From: Candidatus Rokuibacteriota bacterium
Lineage (GTDB): Bacteria; Methylomirabilota; Methylomirabilia; Rokubacteriales; CSP1-6
Length of the DNA: 64,000 nucleotides
Direction: 5' to 3'
Assembly (NCBI GenBank): GCA_016866775.1
Contig: VGLJ01000014.1
Location: 18,090-82,089, forward strand
In this document: positions 33,502 to 41,752 of the stretch, in pieces
How positions within the stretch are numbered: position 1 is the stretch's first letter
Layout: each line of letters starts with the position of its first letter
Program-made: the position numbers and the translations under genes
Notes under the pieces: generated by a model
Seen by the model: only the letters and a program-made list of their open reading frames with translations
What the model was told of the DNA's origin: nothing
The model's database searches: none

Positions 33502-34523
33502 GTTCGGAACGTCCGGTCTGCGGGGCTTCGGACTGCCGCGGGCCCGCGGTTCAATACGTGGATGTAGATCATCGTCGTGCTCACGTCACGATGACCGACC
33601 AGCTCCTGCACGGTCCGGATGTCGTAACCGTCCTCGAGGAGATGCGTCGCAAGCGAGTGCCGGAGCGTATGGCACGTCGCTCGCTTCACGATCCCAGACT
33701 TTAGTGCAGCCTCCCTGACGGCCCGCTGTACGACCGATTCGTGAAGGTGGTGGCGGCGGCGTTGGCCGGTCGCTCGGTCGAGATAGAACCGTGTGGCCGG
33801 GAAGATCCACCGCCAAACCCATTCGCGACCGGCGTTCGGATACTTGCGGCCCAGCAGTTCAACCCGGCCGGCGCCGTGCCCAAGGTCTCTCGCGTGCTGC
33901 TTGCGGACACGGTCGATGTGTCGAGAAAGGTCCGCCTTGATGGTCGCCGGCAGCATCGTCACGCGATCCTTGGCGCCCTTTCCGTCGCGGACCGTGATCT
34001 GGTTGGTCGCGAAGTCGACGTCCTGGACCCGGAGACGGCAACACTCCAGGAGCCGGAGACCGGCGCCATACATGAGCAGCGCCATCACGCGCGGAATGCC
34101 GTTCAGCGCATCGACGAGAGCCTGCGTCTCCTCTCGCGTCAAGACGACGGGAAGGTGCTCGGGGCGCTTGGCGCGAACGAGGCCGTCGAGCCAGGGGAGT
34201 TCGATCTCGAGAACCTCGCGATAGAGGAACAGCAGCGCGTTCAGCGCCTGGTTCTGTGTCGACGCGGCGACCCGGTCGCAGTGGACGTACGCCTTCTCGG
34301 TGCGGCGGCTGTAATGGCGCGCACGGATGCGCTGACGCACTTGATCGAGGAGCCTCGGCTTCGGCGAGCCGGGCGGAGTGTTTTCACGGACCACCAACCC
34401 CGCGGTGTGATCGGCCGCGGCTTCGTACCTCAGAGCGGGCGCCGGGTGCGCGACACCCATGACGAGTCGCCGAAAACCATAGCCGCGTCGCGACGGTGAG
34501 GCAACGTCAATCTCCCGCACCAT
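33498..34523 (-). CDS. Integron-type tyrosine recombinase (IntI-like) with an internal N-terminal deletion
   Basis: The 341-residue protein is a tyrosine recombinase of integron-integrase type. The catalytic set is complete: Arg157, Lys182/185, His285, Arg288, His311 and Tyr320. The extra IntI segment (GREWVWRWIFPATRFYLD and HLHESVVQRAVREAAL) is present. In the N-terminal core-binding domain the order HYSRRTEKAYVH jumps to RVAASTQNQALN, so about 30 residues found in relatives are missing, in frame. DNA binding is therefore probably damaged. The GC content looks lower than that of the surroundings, which suggests transfer. No convincing attI or attC site is seen nearby. The true start may be near residue 44. 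Confidence 0.88.
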   Translation of the reverse strand: MVREIDVASPSRRGYGFRRLVMGVAHPAPALRYEAAADHTAGLVVRENTPPGSPKPRLLDQVRQRIRARHYSRRTEKAYVHCDRVAASTQNQALNALLFLYREVLEIELPWLDGLVRAKRPEHLPVVLTREETQALVDALNGIPRVMALLMYGAGLRLLECCRLRVQDVDFATNQITVRDGKGAKDRVTMLPATIKADLSRHIDRVRKQHARDLGHGAGRVELLGRKYPNAGREWVWRWIFPATRFYLDRATGQRRRHHLHESVVQRAVREAALKSGIVKRATCHTLRHSLATHLLEDGYDIRTVQELVGHRDVSTTMIYIHVLNRGPAAVRSPADRTFRT

Positions 34524-34560
34524 TTGCCGTGCACGAGCGGATACACCACCGCGACGACCG

Positions 34561-34586
34561 TCGGAAGGGGGCGGAGCCCCCTCCGA
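34561..34586. terminator. Palindrome downstream of the LLM gene
   Basis: TCGGAAGGGGGC, loop GGA, GCCCCCTCCGA forms a stem with one bulged A. It lies two bases beyond the stop of the minus-strand LLM gene, as a terminator would. The same pattern (TCGGA..G-run..C-run..TCCGA) occurs after the VOC gene at 23151-23178. Confidence 0.55.
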
Positions 34587-34587
34587 G

Positions 34588-35649
34588 TTAGCGGAAGGCC
34601 GGCATCACCTCGCGGGCGAACAGCTCCATCGAGCGGCGGATCTTGTCCTGCGCGAGCCCGCCGAAGTTCATCCAGCACAGCACGTGACCGACGCCGAGGT
34701 CGCGCATCCTCTCGATCTTGCGCGCCACCGTATCGGGTGACCCGAACGCCACGGTCTCGCGGATCAAGTCGTCGTAGTTGACCTTGGCGAGGCGCTCGGC
34801 GAGCTGGCGGAAGTGTGGCTGCAGGCTCGGGTGCGCGTCCTCGATGCGCTCCGGAACGACGAAGCGCCGGAAGGAGTCCTGGTACCACATCTCCGCCTCG
34901 CGCGCCTCTTCCTTGGCCTGCGCGTCGGTCGGCGCCACGTAGATCTGCCGCGAGATCCCCCACTTCTGCAGGAGCGACGTGATCTCGTCCTCGCGCCCGC
35001 TCTTGTGGAGCGCGGCGACGTACGCGTCGCGGTTGTTCGCGATCTGCTCCTCGGCGTTGCCGCGCAGCACGGAGTTCAGCATCGGCCAGCCGCGCGCGGC
35101 GGTGTTCTCCATGCTCTCCTTGCTGCCGCACACCTGGTAGATCGGCGGGTGCGGCTGCTGGATCGGCTTCGGCTGGACCTGCGCGTCGACCACGGTGAAG
35201 AACCGGCCGCGGAAGGTGAAGCGCGGCTCGGTCCACGCCTGCGTGAGGATCTCGACGGCTTCCTCGAAGCGGTCGCGGTTCTCCTGCTGCGGCACGTTGT
35301 AGCCGCGGAACTCGGCGGGGCGGTTGCCGCGCCCGACGCCGACGTCGAGCCGCCCGCCGGAGATCACGTCGACGAGCGCGAGCTGCTCGGCCAGGCGCAG
35401 CGGATGGTGGAAGGGCAGGATCGCGGCGGCGAGGCCGATGCGGACGTTCCGCGTGCGAGAGGCCGCGGCGCAGGCGAGCGTGCCGGGATCGACCGCGAGG
35501 CCGTAGTCGATGAAGTGGTGCTCCGTGAGCCAGATCCGGTCGAAGCCGAGCTCCTCGGTCCAGTCCATCTGCTGCAGCTCGCGGAGCACGACCTCCGCGT
35601 GCGTCAGCCCGGGGGCGGCCTGAAAGAAGAAGAAGGTTCCGAAGCGCAC
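34588..35649 (-). CDS. LLM class flavin-dependent oxidoreductase
   Basis: The 353-residue luciferase-like protein has RFGTFFFFQAAPGLTHAE, GFDRIWLTEHHFIDYGL, AAILPFHHPLRLAEQLALVDVISGGRLDVGVGRGNRPAEF, PKPIQQPHPPIYQVCGS and ends MELFAREVMPAF, as in the LLM at 1455-2486. Start GTG 35649 has GAGGAG six bases upstream and lies two bases after the stop of the upstream dehydrogenase, so they form one unit. The open frame extends much further upstream in an overlapping frame, which is not coding. FMN with a reductase is likely; the substrate is unknown. Confidence 0.92.
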   Translation of the reverse strand: MRFGTFFFFQAAPGLTHAEVVLRELQQMDWTEELGFDRIWLTEHHFIDYGLAVDPGTLACAAASRTRNVRIGLAAAILPFHHPLRLAEQLALVDVISGGRLDVGVGRGNRPAEFRGYNVPQQENRDRFEEAVEILTQAWTEPRFTFRGRFFTVVDAQVQPKPIQQPHPPIYQVCGSKESMENTAARGWPMLNSVLRGNAEEQIANNRDAYVAALHKSGREDEITSLLQKWGISRQIYVAPTDAQAKEEAREAEMWYQDSFRRFVVPERIEDAHPSLQPHFRQLAERLAKVNYDDLIRETVAFGSPDTVARKIERMRDLGVGHVLCWMNFGGLAQDKIRRSMELFAREVMPAFR

Positions 35650-35651
35650 CG

Positions 35652-36533
35652 TCAGCTCCTCATCCCGGCGAGGTGTTCGAGGGTGGTGATCACCGCCGCC
35701 AGATCGTCTCCGCCGTGTCCGGCCGCCGAGGTGGCCGTGCAGAGCTGATGGGCGACACTCGTGAGCGGCAGCGGCATGCCGAGCCGCTTCGCTTCCTCCA
35801 GCATCAATCCGAAGTCTTTCAGGTACAGATCGAGGCGGATGTGCGGCTCGAAGTTGTGGCTGACCATCAGCGGGCCGCGCATGTCCATCGCGCTCGTCCG
35901 CACCGGCGCCTGTCGCAGCGCCTCCAGCAGCTTCGCCGGCTCCACGCCGGCCTTCGCGCCCAGCACCAGCGCTTCCGCGAGCGCGATCGCGCTGATGCCG
36001 CCGATCAGATTCGCGGCGAGCTTCGCCACGGCCGCGGCGCCGACGCCGCCGACGTGCACGGTCTTGGCGAAGACCGCGTCGAAGATCGGCGCGCACGTGG
36101 CGGCCAGCGCTTCGTCGCCGCCGACGAAGATCGTGCCGCCGCCCTTCATCACCGCGGTGCTCGTGCCGCTGACGGGGGTCTCGAGGAAGCGGAAGCCGCG
36201 CTTCGCGGCCTCGTCGCCGAGCCGCGTGTTGAGCGCGGGGCTGACGGTGCTCATCTGCATGAGCACCGCGGTCTTCGGCGCGGTGGCGAGCAGCCCGTCC
36301 GCGCCGAGCCACACCGCCTCGACGACGGCCGGCGTCGTCAGGATGGTGAAGATCGCGTCGGCGCCGTCGACCGCGTCGGCCATCGTCTTCGCGACGCGGA
36401 GCCCGCTCGACGCGAGTGCTTCCACTTGCGCCGGGCGCGTGTCGTACCCGGCGACCTCGTAGCCGCGGGCGAGCAGCCGCGACGCGACCGCGCCGCCCAG
36501 GAGCCCCACGCCGACGAGGCCGATGCGCTTCAT
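35652..36533 (-). CDS. NAD(P)-dependent oxidoreductase, 3-hydroxyisobutyrate dehydrogenase family
   Basis: The 293-residue protein is a beta-hydroxyacid dehydrogenase. The Rossmann motif GLVGVGLLGGAVASRLL opens it, followed by MSTVSP, the substrate-binding FLETPVSGTSTAVMKGG (DAPVSGG equivalent) and the catalytic lysine region KLAANLI. It oxidises a hydroxy acid such as 3-hydroxyisobutyrate, tartronate or a related compound. Start ATG 36533 directly precedes the nucleotide motif. Its neighbours are the LLM enzyme downstream and the RidA-like gene upstream (10 bases). Confidence 0.93.
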   Translation of the reverse strand: MKRIGLVGVGLLGGAVASRLLARGYEVAGYDTRPAQVEALASSGLRVAKTMADAVDGADAIFTILTTPAVVEAVWLGADGLLATAPKTAVLMQMSTVSPALNTRLGDEAAKRGFRFLETPVSGTSTAVMKGGGTIFVGGDEALAATCAPIFDAVFAKTVHVGGVGAAAVAKLAANLIGGISAIALAEALVLGAKAGVEPAKLLEALRQAPVRTSAMDMRGPLMVSHNFEPHIRLDLYLKDFGLMLEEAKRLGMPLPLTSVAHQLCTATSAAGHGGDDLAAVITTLEHLAGMRS

Positions 36534-36543
36534 GCCGCGGCGA

Positions 36544-37290
36544 TCATAGCCAGAGCCGCCGGGCAACCCCGCGCATGTCCATCTCGAACTCGATGTCCTT
36601 CACGGGCGGCCCGCTCAGGTGCCAGGTGACGCCGTGGATGGCGGCGGGCCCGACCTGGCGGAGGATGGCGTCCGCCAGGTACGACTCGATCGGATACTTC
36701 GTGTAGACGTTGATCGAGGTGACGTCGGGCCAGTCGGCGCCGAGGCCGTGGAGCCGGTCGCGCATCACGCCCATCACGTGCGCCGCCTTCTCGCGCATCC
36801 CGGCCGGCGAGGTGTCGCGGAAGCGCACGAGGCCGGCGTCGTCGTACGTACGTCCGCGCGTCTCGCCCGAGCCCGCGACGACGAAGGTCGGCGAGTCGGG
36901 ACCGCCGGGCGCGGTGTACGCGAAACCATACAGCGAGGGCTCGGCGGGCGCGCCGACGACCGGCGCGACGTTCGTGCGCGCGATGGGGTTCTCGCCGTCG
37001 AGCAGGATCTCCCACTCGCCGAGCAGCGCGCGGTAGCCGGCGTTGAAGCTGTCGAAGCCCTTGCCGGTGAGCGGCTCGGTGATGCGCAGCTCGATCGCGC
37101 ACAGGGCCTGGCGCGGCCGCCCTTCCGCGCTCAGATGCGCGTCGATCAGCTCGAAGCCTTTGCGCCACGGGAGCGGCCGGCGCAGCGTGGCGTGGATCAC
37201 CTGGTAGCCCGGATCGGCGACGGCGCCCGAGGAGAACGGCGCGATGCCGGGAAGGAACCGGTAGTTGCCTTTCGCGCACGGCTTCAGCAT
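36544..37290 (-). CDS. RidA/YjgF-like two-domain protein
   Basis: The 248-residue protein shows in its C-terminal half the pattern of RidA-like proteins: TSPAGMREKAAHVMGVMRDRLHGLGADWPDVTSINVYTKYP, and the first half (ALCAIELRITEPL, FNAGYRALLGEW, NPIARTNVAPVVGAP) resembles a second, diverged domain. RidA proteins hydrolyse reactive enamine/imine products or serve ring-cleavage steps. The assignment rests on pattern, not on a catalytic Arg that I can place with certainty. It lies in one unit with a hydroxyacid dehydrogenase and an LLM enzyme. Confidence 0.6.
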   Translation of the reverse strand: MLKPCAKGNYRFLPGIAPFSSGAVADPGYQVIHATLRRPLPWRKGFELIDAHLSAEGRPRQALCAIELRITEPLTGKGFDSFNAGYRALLGEWEILLDGENPIARTNVAPVVGAPAEPSLYGFAYTAPGGPDSPTFVVAGSGETRGRTYDDAGLVRFRDTSPAGMREKAAHVMGVMRDRLHGLGADWPDVTSINVYTKYPIESYLADAILRQVGPAAIHGVTWHLSGPPVKDIEFEMDMRGVARRLWL

Positions 37291-37302
37291 GGGGCGTCCT
37301 TT

Positions 37303-37452
37303 CTAGTCGAGATCGAGCTCCCAGGCCTCGATCGCCGCGGCTTCGAGCTCTTCGTCGAGATCCTCACGCGTTCCGGCGACTGCGCCGGCGTAACGCGCAC
37401 TCTCTGCGCGCAAGGTCAATCGACGAATGTTGTGAGGGATCGGGATAGGCAT
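37303..37452 (-). CDS. Small hypothetical protein
   Basis: A 49-residue frame starts at ATG 37452 and ends 12 bases before the RidA-like gene. The protein is basic at the start (HNIRRLTLRAESARYAG) and acidic at the end (REDLDEELEAAAIEAWELD), like a small antitoxin or adaptor. No Shine-Dalgarno sequence is obvious, and a longer frame (to 37530) would run into the end of the ABC ATPase gene. I do not recognise it. Confidence 0.4.
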   Translation of the reverse strand: MPIPIPHNIRRLTLRAESARYAGAVAGTREDLDEELEAAAIEAWELDLD

Positions 37453-37498
37453 GTCGTGAAGGATGCCATAGAAGTCGTGGCGCCTCCGCCCGAGGCCG

Positions 37499-38557
37499 TC
37501 ACCCCCGCGTCGGGATGATGACCACCCCATGGTCGGCGAGCGTCACGCTCACGGCCTCGCCCGGCGCGAACGGAGCCGCCACGTCGTGACCGATCGCGAA
37601 CAGCTCGCCGAGCTCGCTGGTGAGCGTGTACTCGACGACCCCGCCGAGATACGCCGCCTTCACCACCGTCGCCGCAAGCCCGTCACCGCCTGGTGGCCCG
37701 ACGAGGATGGCTTCGGGACGGACCGCGACGATGACGGGGCCGATCGACTGATCGCGGTGCGCGAGGCGCACGTGCAGCGCGCCCAGCCGCACGAGGCCGG
37801 TCTTGTCGTCGCGCGTCTCCAGCGTGCCCTGCACGCGATTCGCCTCGCCCATGAAGCCGGCGACGAACGCGCTCGCGGGCCCTTCGTAGAGCTCGCGCGG
37901 TGTGCCGTCCTGCGCGATCACGCCGCGGTGCATGACGATGATGCGGTCGGACACTGCCATCGCCTCGCCCTGGTCGTGGGTGACGTAGACGACCGTCACG
38001 CCGAGCCGCTGCTGGAGGTCGCGGATCTCCTCGCGCATGTGGCGGCGGAGCCCCGCGTCCAGGTTCGACAGCGGCTCGTCGAAGAGCAGCACGGCCGGCT
38101 CGAGCACGAGCGCGCGCGCGAGGGCCACGCGCTGCTGCTGTCCGCCCGAGAGCTCGGAGGGCAGGCGGTCACCGAGGCCGCCGAGCCCGACGGTCGCGAG
38201 CATCGCGCGGGCCCGCTCGGTCGACTCGGCGCGCGAGCGGCCGGACACGCGGACACCGTAGGCGACGTTTTCCAGCACGGTCATGTGCGGGAAGAGCGCG
38301 TAGCTCTGGAAGACCATCGACACGTTGCGCTCCGCCGGCGGCAGCGCGCTGACCTCGACGTCGCCGACGAGGATGTCGCCCGCCGTCGCGAACTCGAGCC
38401 CGGCGATGAGGCGCAGGGTGGTCGTCTTCCCGCAGCCCGACGGCCCCAGCAGCGTCACCAGCGTGCCGGGCTCGATGACGAAGCTCACGTCGTCGACGGC
38501 GCGGACGTCGCCGTACCGCTTGCTCACGCGCCGGAACTCGATGCGCGCGGCCTTCAC
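37499..38557 (-). CDS. Ferric/polyamine-type ABC ATPase (FbpC/PotA-like)
   Basis: The 352-residue ATPase has Walker A GPSGCGKTT, Q-loop VFQSYALFPHMTV, signature LSGGQQQR, Walker B VLLFDEPLSNLD and H-loop YVTHDQGEAM. A C-terminal TOBE-type regulatory domain follows (IVAVRPEAI and later). It powers the permease and binding protein encoded upstream. Start GTG 38557 overlaps the permease stop (GTGA). Together with the next two genes it makes a complete iron-type importer of FbpABC order. Confidence 0.95.
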   Translation of the reverse strand: MKAARIEFRRVSKRYGDVRAVDDVSFVIEPGTLVTLLGPSGCGKTTTLRLIAGLEFATAGDILVGDVEVSALPPAERNVSMVFQSYALFPHMTVLENVAYGVRVSGRSRAESTERARAMLATVGLGGLGDRLPSELSGGQQQRVALARALVLEPAVLLFDEPLSNLDAGLRRHMREEIRDLQQRLGVTVVYVTHDQGEAMAVSDRIIVMHRGVIAQDGTPRELYEGPASAFVAGFMGEANRVQGTLETRDDKTGLVRLGALHVRLAHRDQSIGPVIVAVRPEAILVGPPGGDGLAATVVKAAYLGGVVEYTLTSELGELFAIGHDVAAPFAPGEAVSVTLADHGVVIIPTRG

Positions 38558-40677
38558 GCGGGGCTCTCCGCCACGGGCGGGACGGCGGCGGGCAGGCGAC
38601 GGCCGAGGCGGCGCGTGCCGACGACGAGCTGGATGACGCCGATCGCCGCGAGCATGAGCACGATCAGCGTGGAGCTGTAGGCGATCGCCACGCCGTAGTC
38701 GCCGTTGATCACGCGGCCGATGATATAGGTGGTCGCCATCTCGTGGTCCGGCGAGACCAGGAAGATCACGGCGCTCACCGTCGTCATCGCCCGCACGAAG
38801 CTGTAGACGAGCGCGCCCGCGATCGCCGGCTTGAGCAGCGGCAGGATCACCCGCGTGAACGTCGTCGCGCCGCGCGCGCCCAGCGTGGCCGACGCCTCGT
38901 CGAGGTTCCGGTCGATCTGCGCCATCGTCGCCATGCCCGCGCGCACGCCGACCGGGAGGTTCCGGAAGATGAAGCAGAGCACGAGGATGATGCCGGTGCC
39001 CGTCACCTCGATCGGCGCGACGTTGAACGCGAGGATGTAGGCGACGCCGATCACGGTGCCCGGCACCGCGAACGACAGCATGGTGGCGAACTCGAACAGG
39101 GTCTGACCGGCGAAGCGCTGCCGGGTCAGGAGGTACGCGGTCAGGATGCCGATGCCCGCCGTGAGCGGCGCGGCGATCGCCGCGAGCTTCACGGTCTCGA
39201 AGAACGAGTTCCACGCGGCGCCCGCCCAGATGACGCCGTGCGGGGAGCTCTCGATCGCGAACGCTTTCGCGTAGTGCGCGAGGGTCGGCGTGTAGTCGCG
39301 CCCCCACGTCCGCACGAACCCGCCCGCGAGCGCCATCGCGTAGATCACCACCGTGAAGAGCGCCCACGGCAGGGCCACCCCGTAGCACGTCCACCGTACG
39401 CGTGACGGCAGCACGGCCGGGATCCCGCCGTCGCCCTTGCCGCCGAGCCCGGTGTAGAGACGGCGCCCGAGCGCGCGGCGCTGCACGGAGAAGGCGACCA
39501 GCGCGAAGCCGAGCAGGAGGAGCGCGAGCGTCGCCGCGCGGCCCTGGTCGAGCTGGGCGCCCACGATGGAGAAGTAGATCTCGGTGGAGAGCACGCCGAG
39601 GTCGCCGCCGAGCACGATCGGGTTGCCGAAGTCCGCGATGCTCTCGACGAAGCTGACGAGGAACGCGTTCACGAGGCCGGGGCGCATCAGCGGCAACGAG
39701 ACGTCGGCGAACGTGCGCCAGCGCCCTGCGCGCACGGTCTGCGCGGCTTCCTCGAGCGTCGGCGAGACACCCTCGACGACGCCGATCAACACCAGGAACG
39801 CCACGGGCGTGAACGCGAAGACCTGCGCGACCAGCACGCCCGGGAAGCCGTAGATCCACCGCGTGGGCGGGATGCCCAGCGCCCACTCGAGGAGCTGGTT
39901 GACGAGCCCCGCCCGCCCGAAGAGCAGGATGAGCCCGAGCCCGATCACGAAGGGCGGCGTGATGACCGGCAGCACCGTGAGCGTGCGGAGCAGCCGCTTC
40001 GCCCGGAAGCCGGTGCGCGTCACGATCAGCGCGAACGCGAGACCCAGCAGCGTGCAGCAGGCGGCGGAGGTGAGCGCGAGCCCGAGCGTGTTCCACGCGA
40101 CCCCGCACCGCCGCGCGCTCGTCAGGCAATGGAGCCCCCAGATGCGCGCCGACATCAGGCGCTCGATCGTCGCCGTCACGCCGAAGGCGCCCTCGGCGTC
40201 CTGGAACGCGGACGTCAGCAGCTTCACGAGCGGGAAGGCCGTGAAGAGCCCCACGGTCACCGCGACCCCGAGCACGCTCGCCGCGACGAACCCGTCGCCG
40301 TGGAAGTGGCCGCGCAGGGCGAGGCCGAGCCCGACGCACGCCACGAGCGCCATCGCGACGGGCACCGCGCCGCTCCCCAGCGCGGCGGAGCGCGGCAGCG
40401 CGTGGGCGACGATGCCGAGCGCGACGAGATAAAGGAAGGCCCCGCCGGCCAGCCACACGAGCGCGGCGCCGAGCCGCCGGCGCTCGTCGATGCGCCACGC
40501 CGCCGCCGCGAGCGCGAGGAGTCCGAGGACGATCGGCGCGAGCGTGACGTCGCCGCGCCCGACGTTGACCACGGCGGACGCCGCGGTCTCGGCGTACCAC
40601 GGCAGGAGGAGCGCACTCCCTGCGCCGGCCGCGATCCACGCGAAGAGGACGCTTCGCCGGCGGCGCGGCCCGGTCAC
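38554..40677 (-). CDS. Ferric-type ABC permease, two fused domains (FbpB-like)
   Basis: The 707-residue inner-membrane protein carries two permease halves in one chain, as FbpB does. Each half has its EAA coupling loop: EEAAQTVRAGRWRTFADVSLPLMRPG in the first and DEASATLGARGATTFTRVILPLLKPA in the second. About four additional hydrophobic segments at the N-terminus (about residues 8-140) make it longer than a standard FbpB of about 520-560 residues. Start GTG 40677 overlaps the binding-protein stop (GTGA). Confidence 0.93.
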   Translation of the reverse strand: MTGPRRRRSVLFAWIAAGAGSALLLPWYAETAASAVVNVGRGDVTLAPIVLGLLALAAAAWRIDERRRLGAALVWLAGGAFLYLVALGIVAHALPRSAALGSGAVPVAMALVACVGLGLALRGHFHGDGFVAASVLGVAVTVGLFTAFPLVKLLTSAFQDAEGAFGVTATIERLMSARIWGLHCLTSARRCGVAWNTLGLALTSAACCTLLGLAFALIVTRTGFRAKRLLRTLTVLPVITPPFVIGLGLILLFGRAGLVNQLLEWALGIPPTRWIYGFPGVLVAQVFAFTPVAFLVLIGVVEGVSPTLEEAAQTVRAGRWRTFADVSLPLMRPGLVNAFLVSFVESIADFGNPIVLGGDLGVLSTEIYFSIVGAQLDQGRAATLALLLLGFALVAFSVQRRALGRRLYTGLGGKGDGGIPAVLPSRVRWTCYGVALPWALFTVVIYAMALAGGFVRTWGRDYTPTLAHYAKAFAIESSPHGVIWAGAAWNSFFETVKLAAIAAPLTAGIGILTAYLLTRQRFAGQTLFEFATMLSFAVPGTVIGVAYILAFNVAPIEVTGTGIILVLCFIFRNLPVGVRAGMATMAQIDRNLDEASATLGARGATTFTRVILPLLKPAIAGALVYSFVRAMTTVSAVIFLVSPDHEMATTYIIGRVINGDYGVAIAYSSTLIVLMLAAIGVIQLVVGTRRLGRRLPAAVPPVAESPA

Positions 40678-41696
40678 CTCGGCTGGCTTCCGATCTCCCG
40701 GTCCCAGCGGCCGATCAGGCGGCGGCGTTCCGCGCTCTTGCCGTACTTCACGAAGTCGTACTCGATGAGCTTGATCTTCGAGAGATCGGGGACGAGCGCG
40801 TGGACCGGCGTGGCCTTGTGGGACGGCAGCTGGTACTGCTTGGCCTCGGCGCCGAGCTTCTGCGCGGACGGCGTCAGCGCCCAGTCGACGAATGTCTTCG
40901 CATCCTTCAGGTTGCGCGCGCCCTTGACGATCGAGAGCGAGCCGATCTCGTAGCCCGTGCCCTCGCACGGCGTGGCGCTCTTCACCGGAAAGCCCGCGAG
41001 CGCCTCGCCCGGCACGTCGTGGATGAAGCTCACGCTGACGGCGGTCTCGCCGCGCGCCGCCGCCTTCACCGGACCGACGCCGGATTTCGGATACGCGCTG
41101 ATGTTCTTGTGCAGGTCCTTGAGATACGCGAACGCCTGGTCCTCGCCCATGAGCTGCACCAGCGTCGCGATCGCGGTGTACGCGGTGCCGGACGAGTTCG
41201 GGTTCGCCATCTGGATGTCGTCACGCAGCTCGGGCCGCAGCAGGTCCTTCCAGCACGCGGGCGCCGGGAGCTTCTTCTTCGCGAGCAGCTCGGTGTTGTA
41301 ACCGAAGCCGAGCGCGCCGGCGTAGATGCCGACGGTCTTGTGTCCGGACATCTCCGCCTGTCTCTGCGCCCAGGGATGCAGCTCGGCGAGGTGCTTCGAC
41401 TTGTACGGCTGCGTGAGGTCCTGCTCCGCCGCCTGCAGGTGCGGGTCGCCCGTGCCGCCGAACCAGACGTCGAGCTTGGGGTTCGTCTTCTCCGCCGCCA
41501 CCTGCGCCAGCGCTTCGCCGGATCCTTTCTGCGTGATCGCCACGCGGATCCCGGTCTCCTTCTGGAACGTGGCGGCGATCAGCGTGCACCACTCCTGCTG
41601 CACGCTGCAGATCACGTTGATCGAGCCTTGCGCGGCGGCGTCGGGGGCGGCGAGGGCGACGGCGAGGAGCGCGAGGAGCACGATGCGTGTGGTCAT
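40674..41696 (-). CDS. Extracellular solute-binding protein family 1 (Fe(3+)-type, FbpA-like)
   Basis: This 340-residue periplasmic protein has a signal peptide (TRIVLLALLAVALAAPDAAAQ). It then follows the FbpA/polyamine-type fold: INVICSVQQEWCTLIAATFQKETGIRV, TNPKLDVWFGGTGDPHLQAA, GYNTELLAKKKLPAPACWKDLL and the binding region VSVSFIHD. FbpA uses two tyrosines to bind iron; candidates near the C-terminus cannot be assigned with certainty, so a phosphonate, thiamine or polyamine ligand is not excluded. It starts the importer operon; the frame upstream of ATG 41696 lacks a signal peptide and is not used. Confidence 0.93.
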   Translation of the reverse strand: MTTRIVLLALLAVALAAPDAAAQGSINVICSVQQEWCTLIAATFQKETGIRVAITQKGSGEALAQVAAEKTNPKLDVWFGGTGDPHLQAAEQDLTQPYKSKHLAELHPWAQRQAEMSGHKTVGIYAGALGFGYNTELLAKKKLPAPACWKDLLRPELRDDIQMANPNSSGTAYTAIATLVQLMGEDQAFAYLKDLHKNISAYPKSGVGPVKAAARGETAVSVSFIHDVPGEALAGFPVKSATPCEGTGYEIGSLSIVKGARNLKDAKTFVDWALTPSAQKLGAEAKQYQLPSHKATPVHALVPDLSKIKLIEYDFVKYGKSAERRRLIGRWDREIGSQPR

Positions 41697-41752
41697 GGGC
41701 GCGCCGAGTATGCCACACGCGCGGCGGCCTACTTCGGCTGCTGCCGACCTCC

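Noticed and set aside
37499..40639. Apparent 1046-residue frame suggesting a fused permease-ATPase
   Set aside because: The part above 38557 is an Arg/Ala-rich shadow of the permease gene, whose real frame (38554-40677) is different. The two genes only overlap by GTGA.
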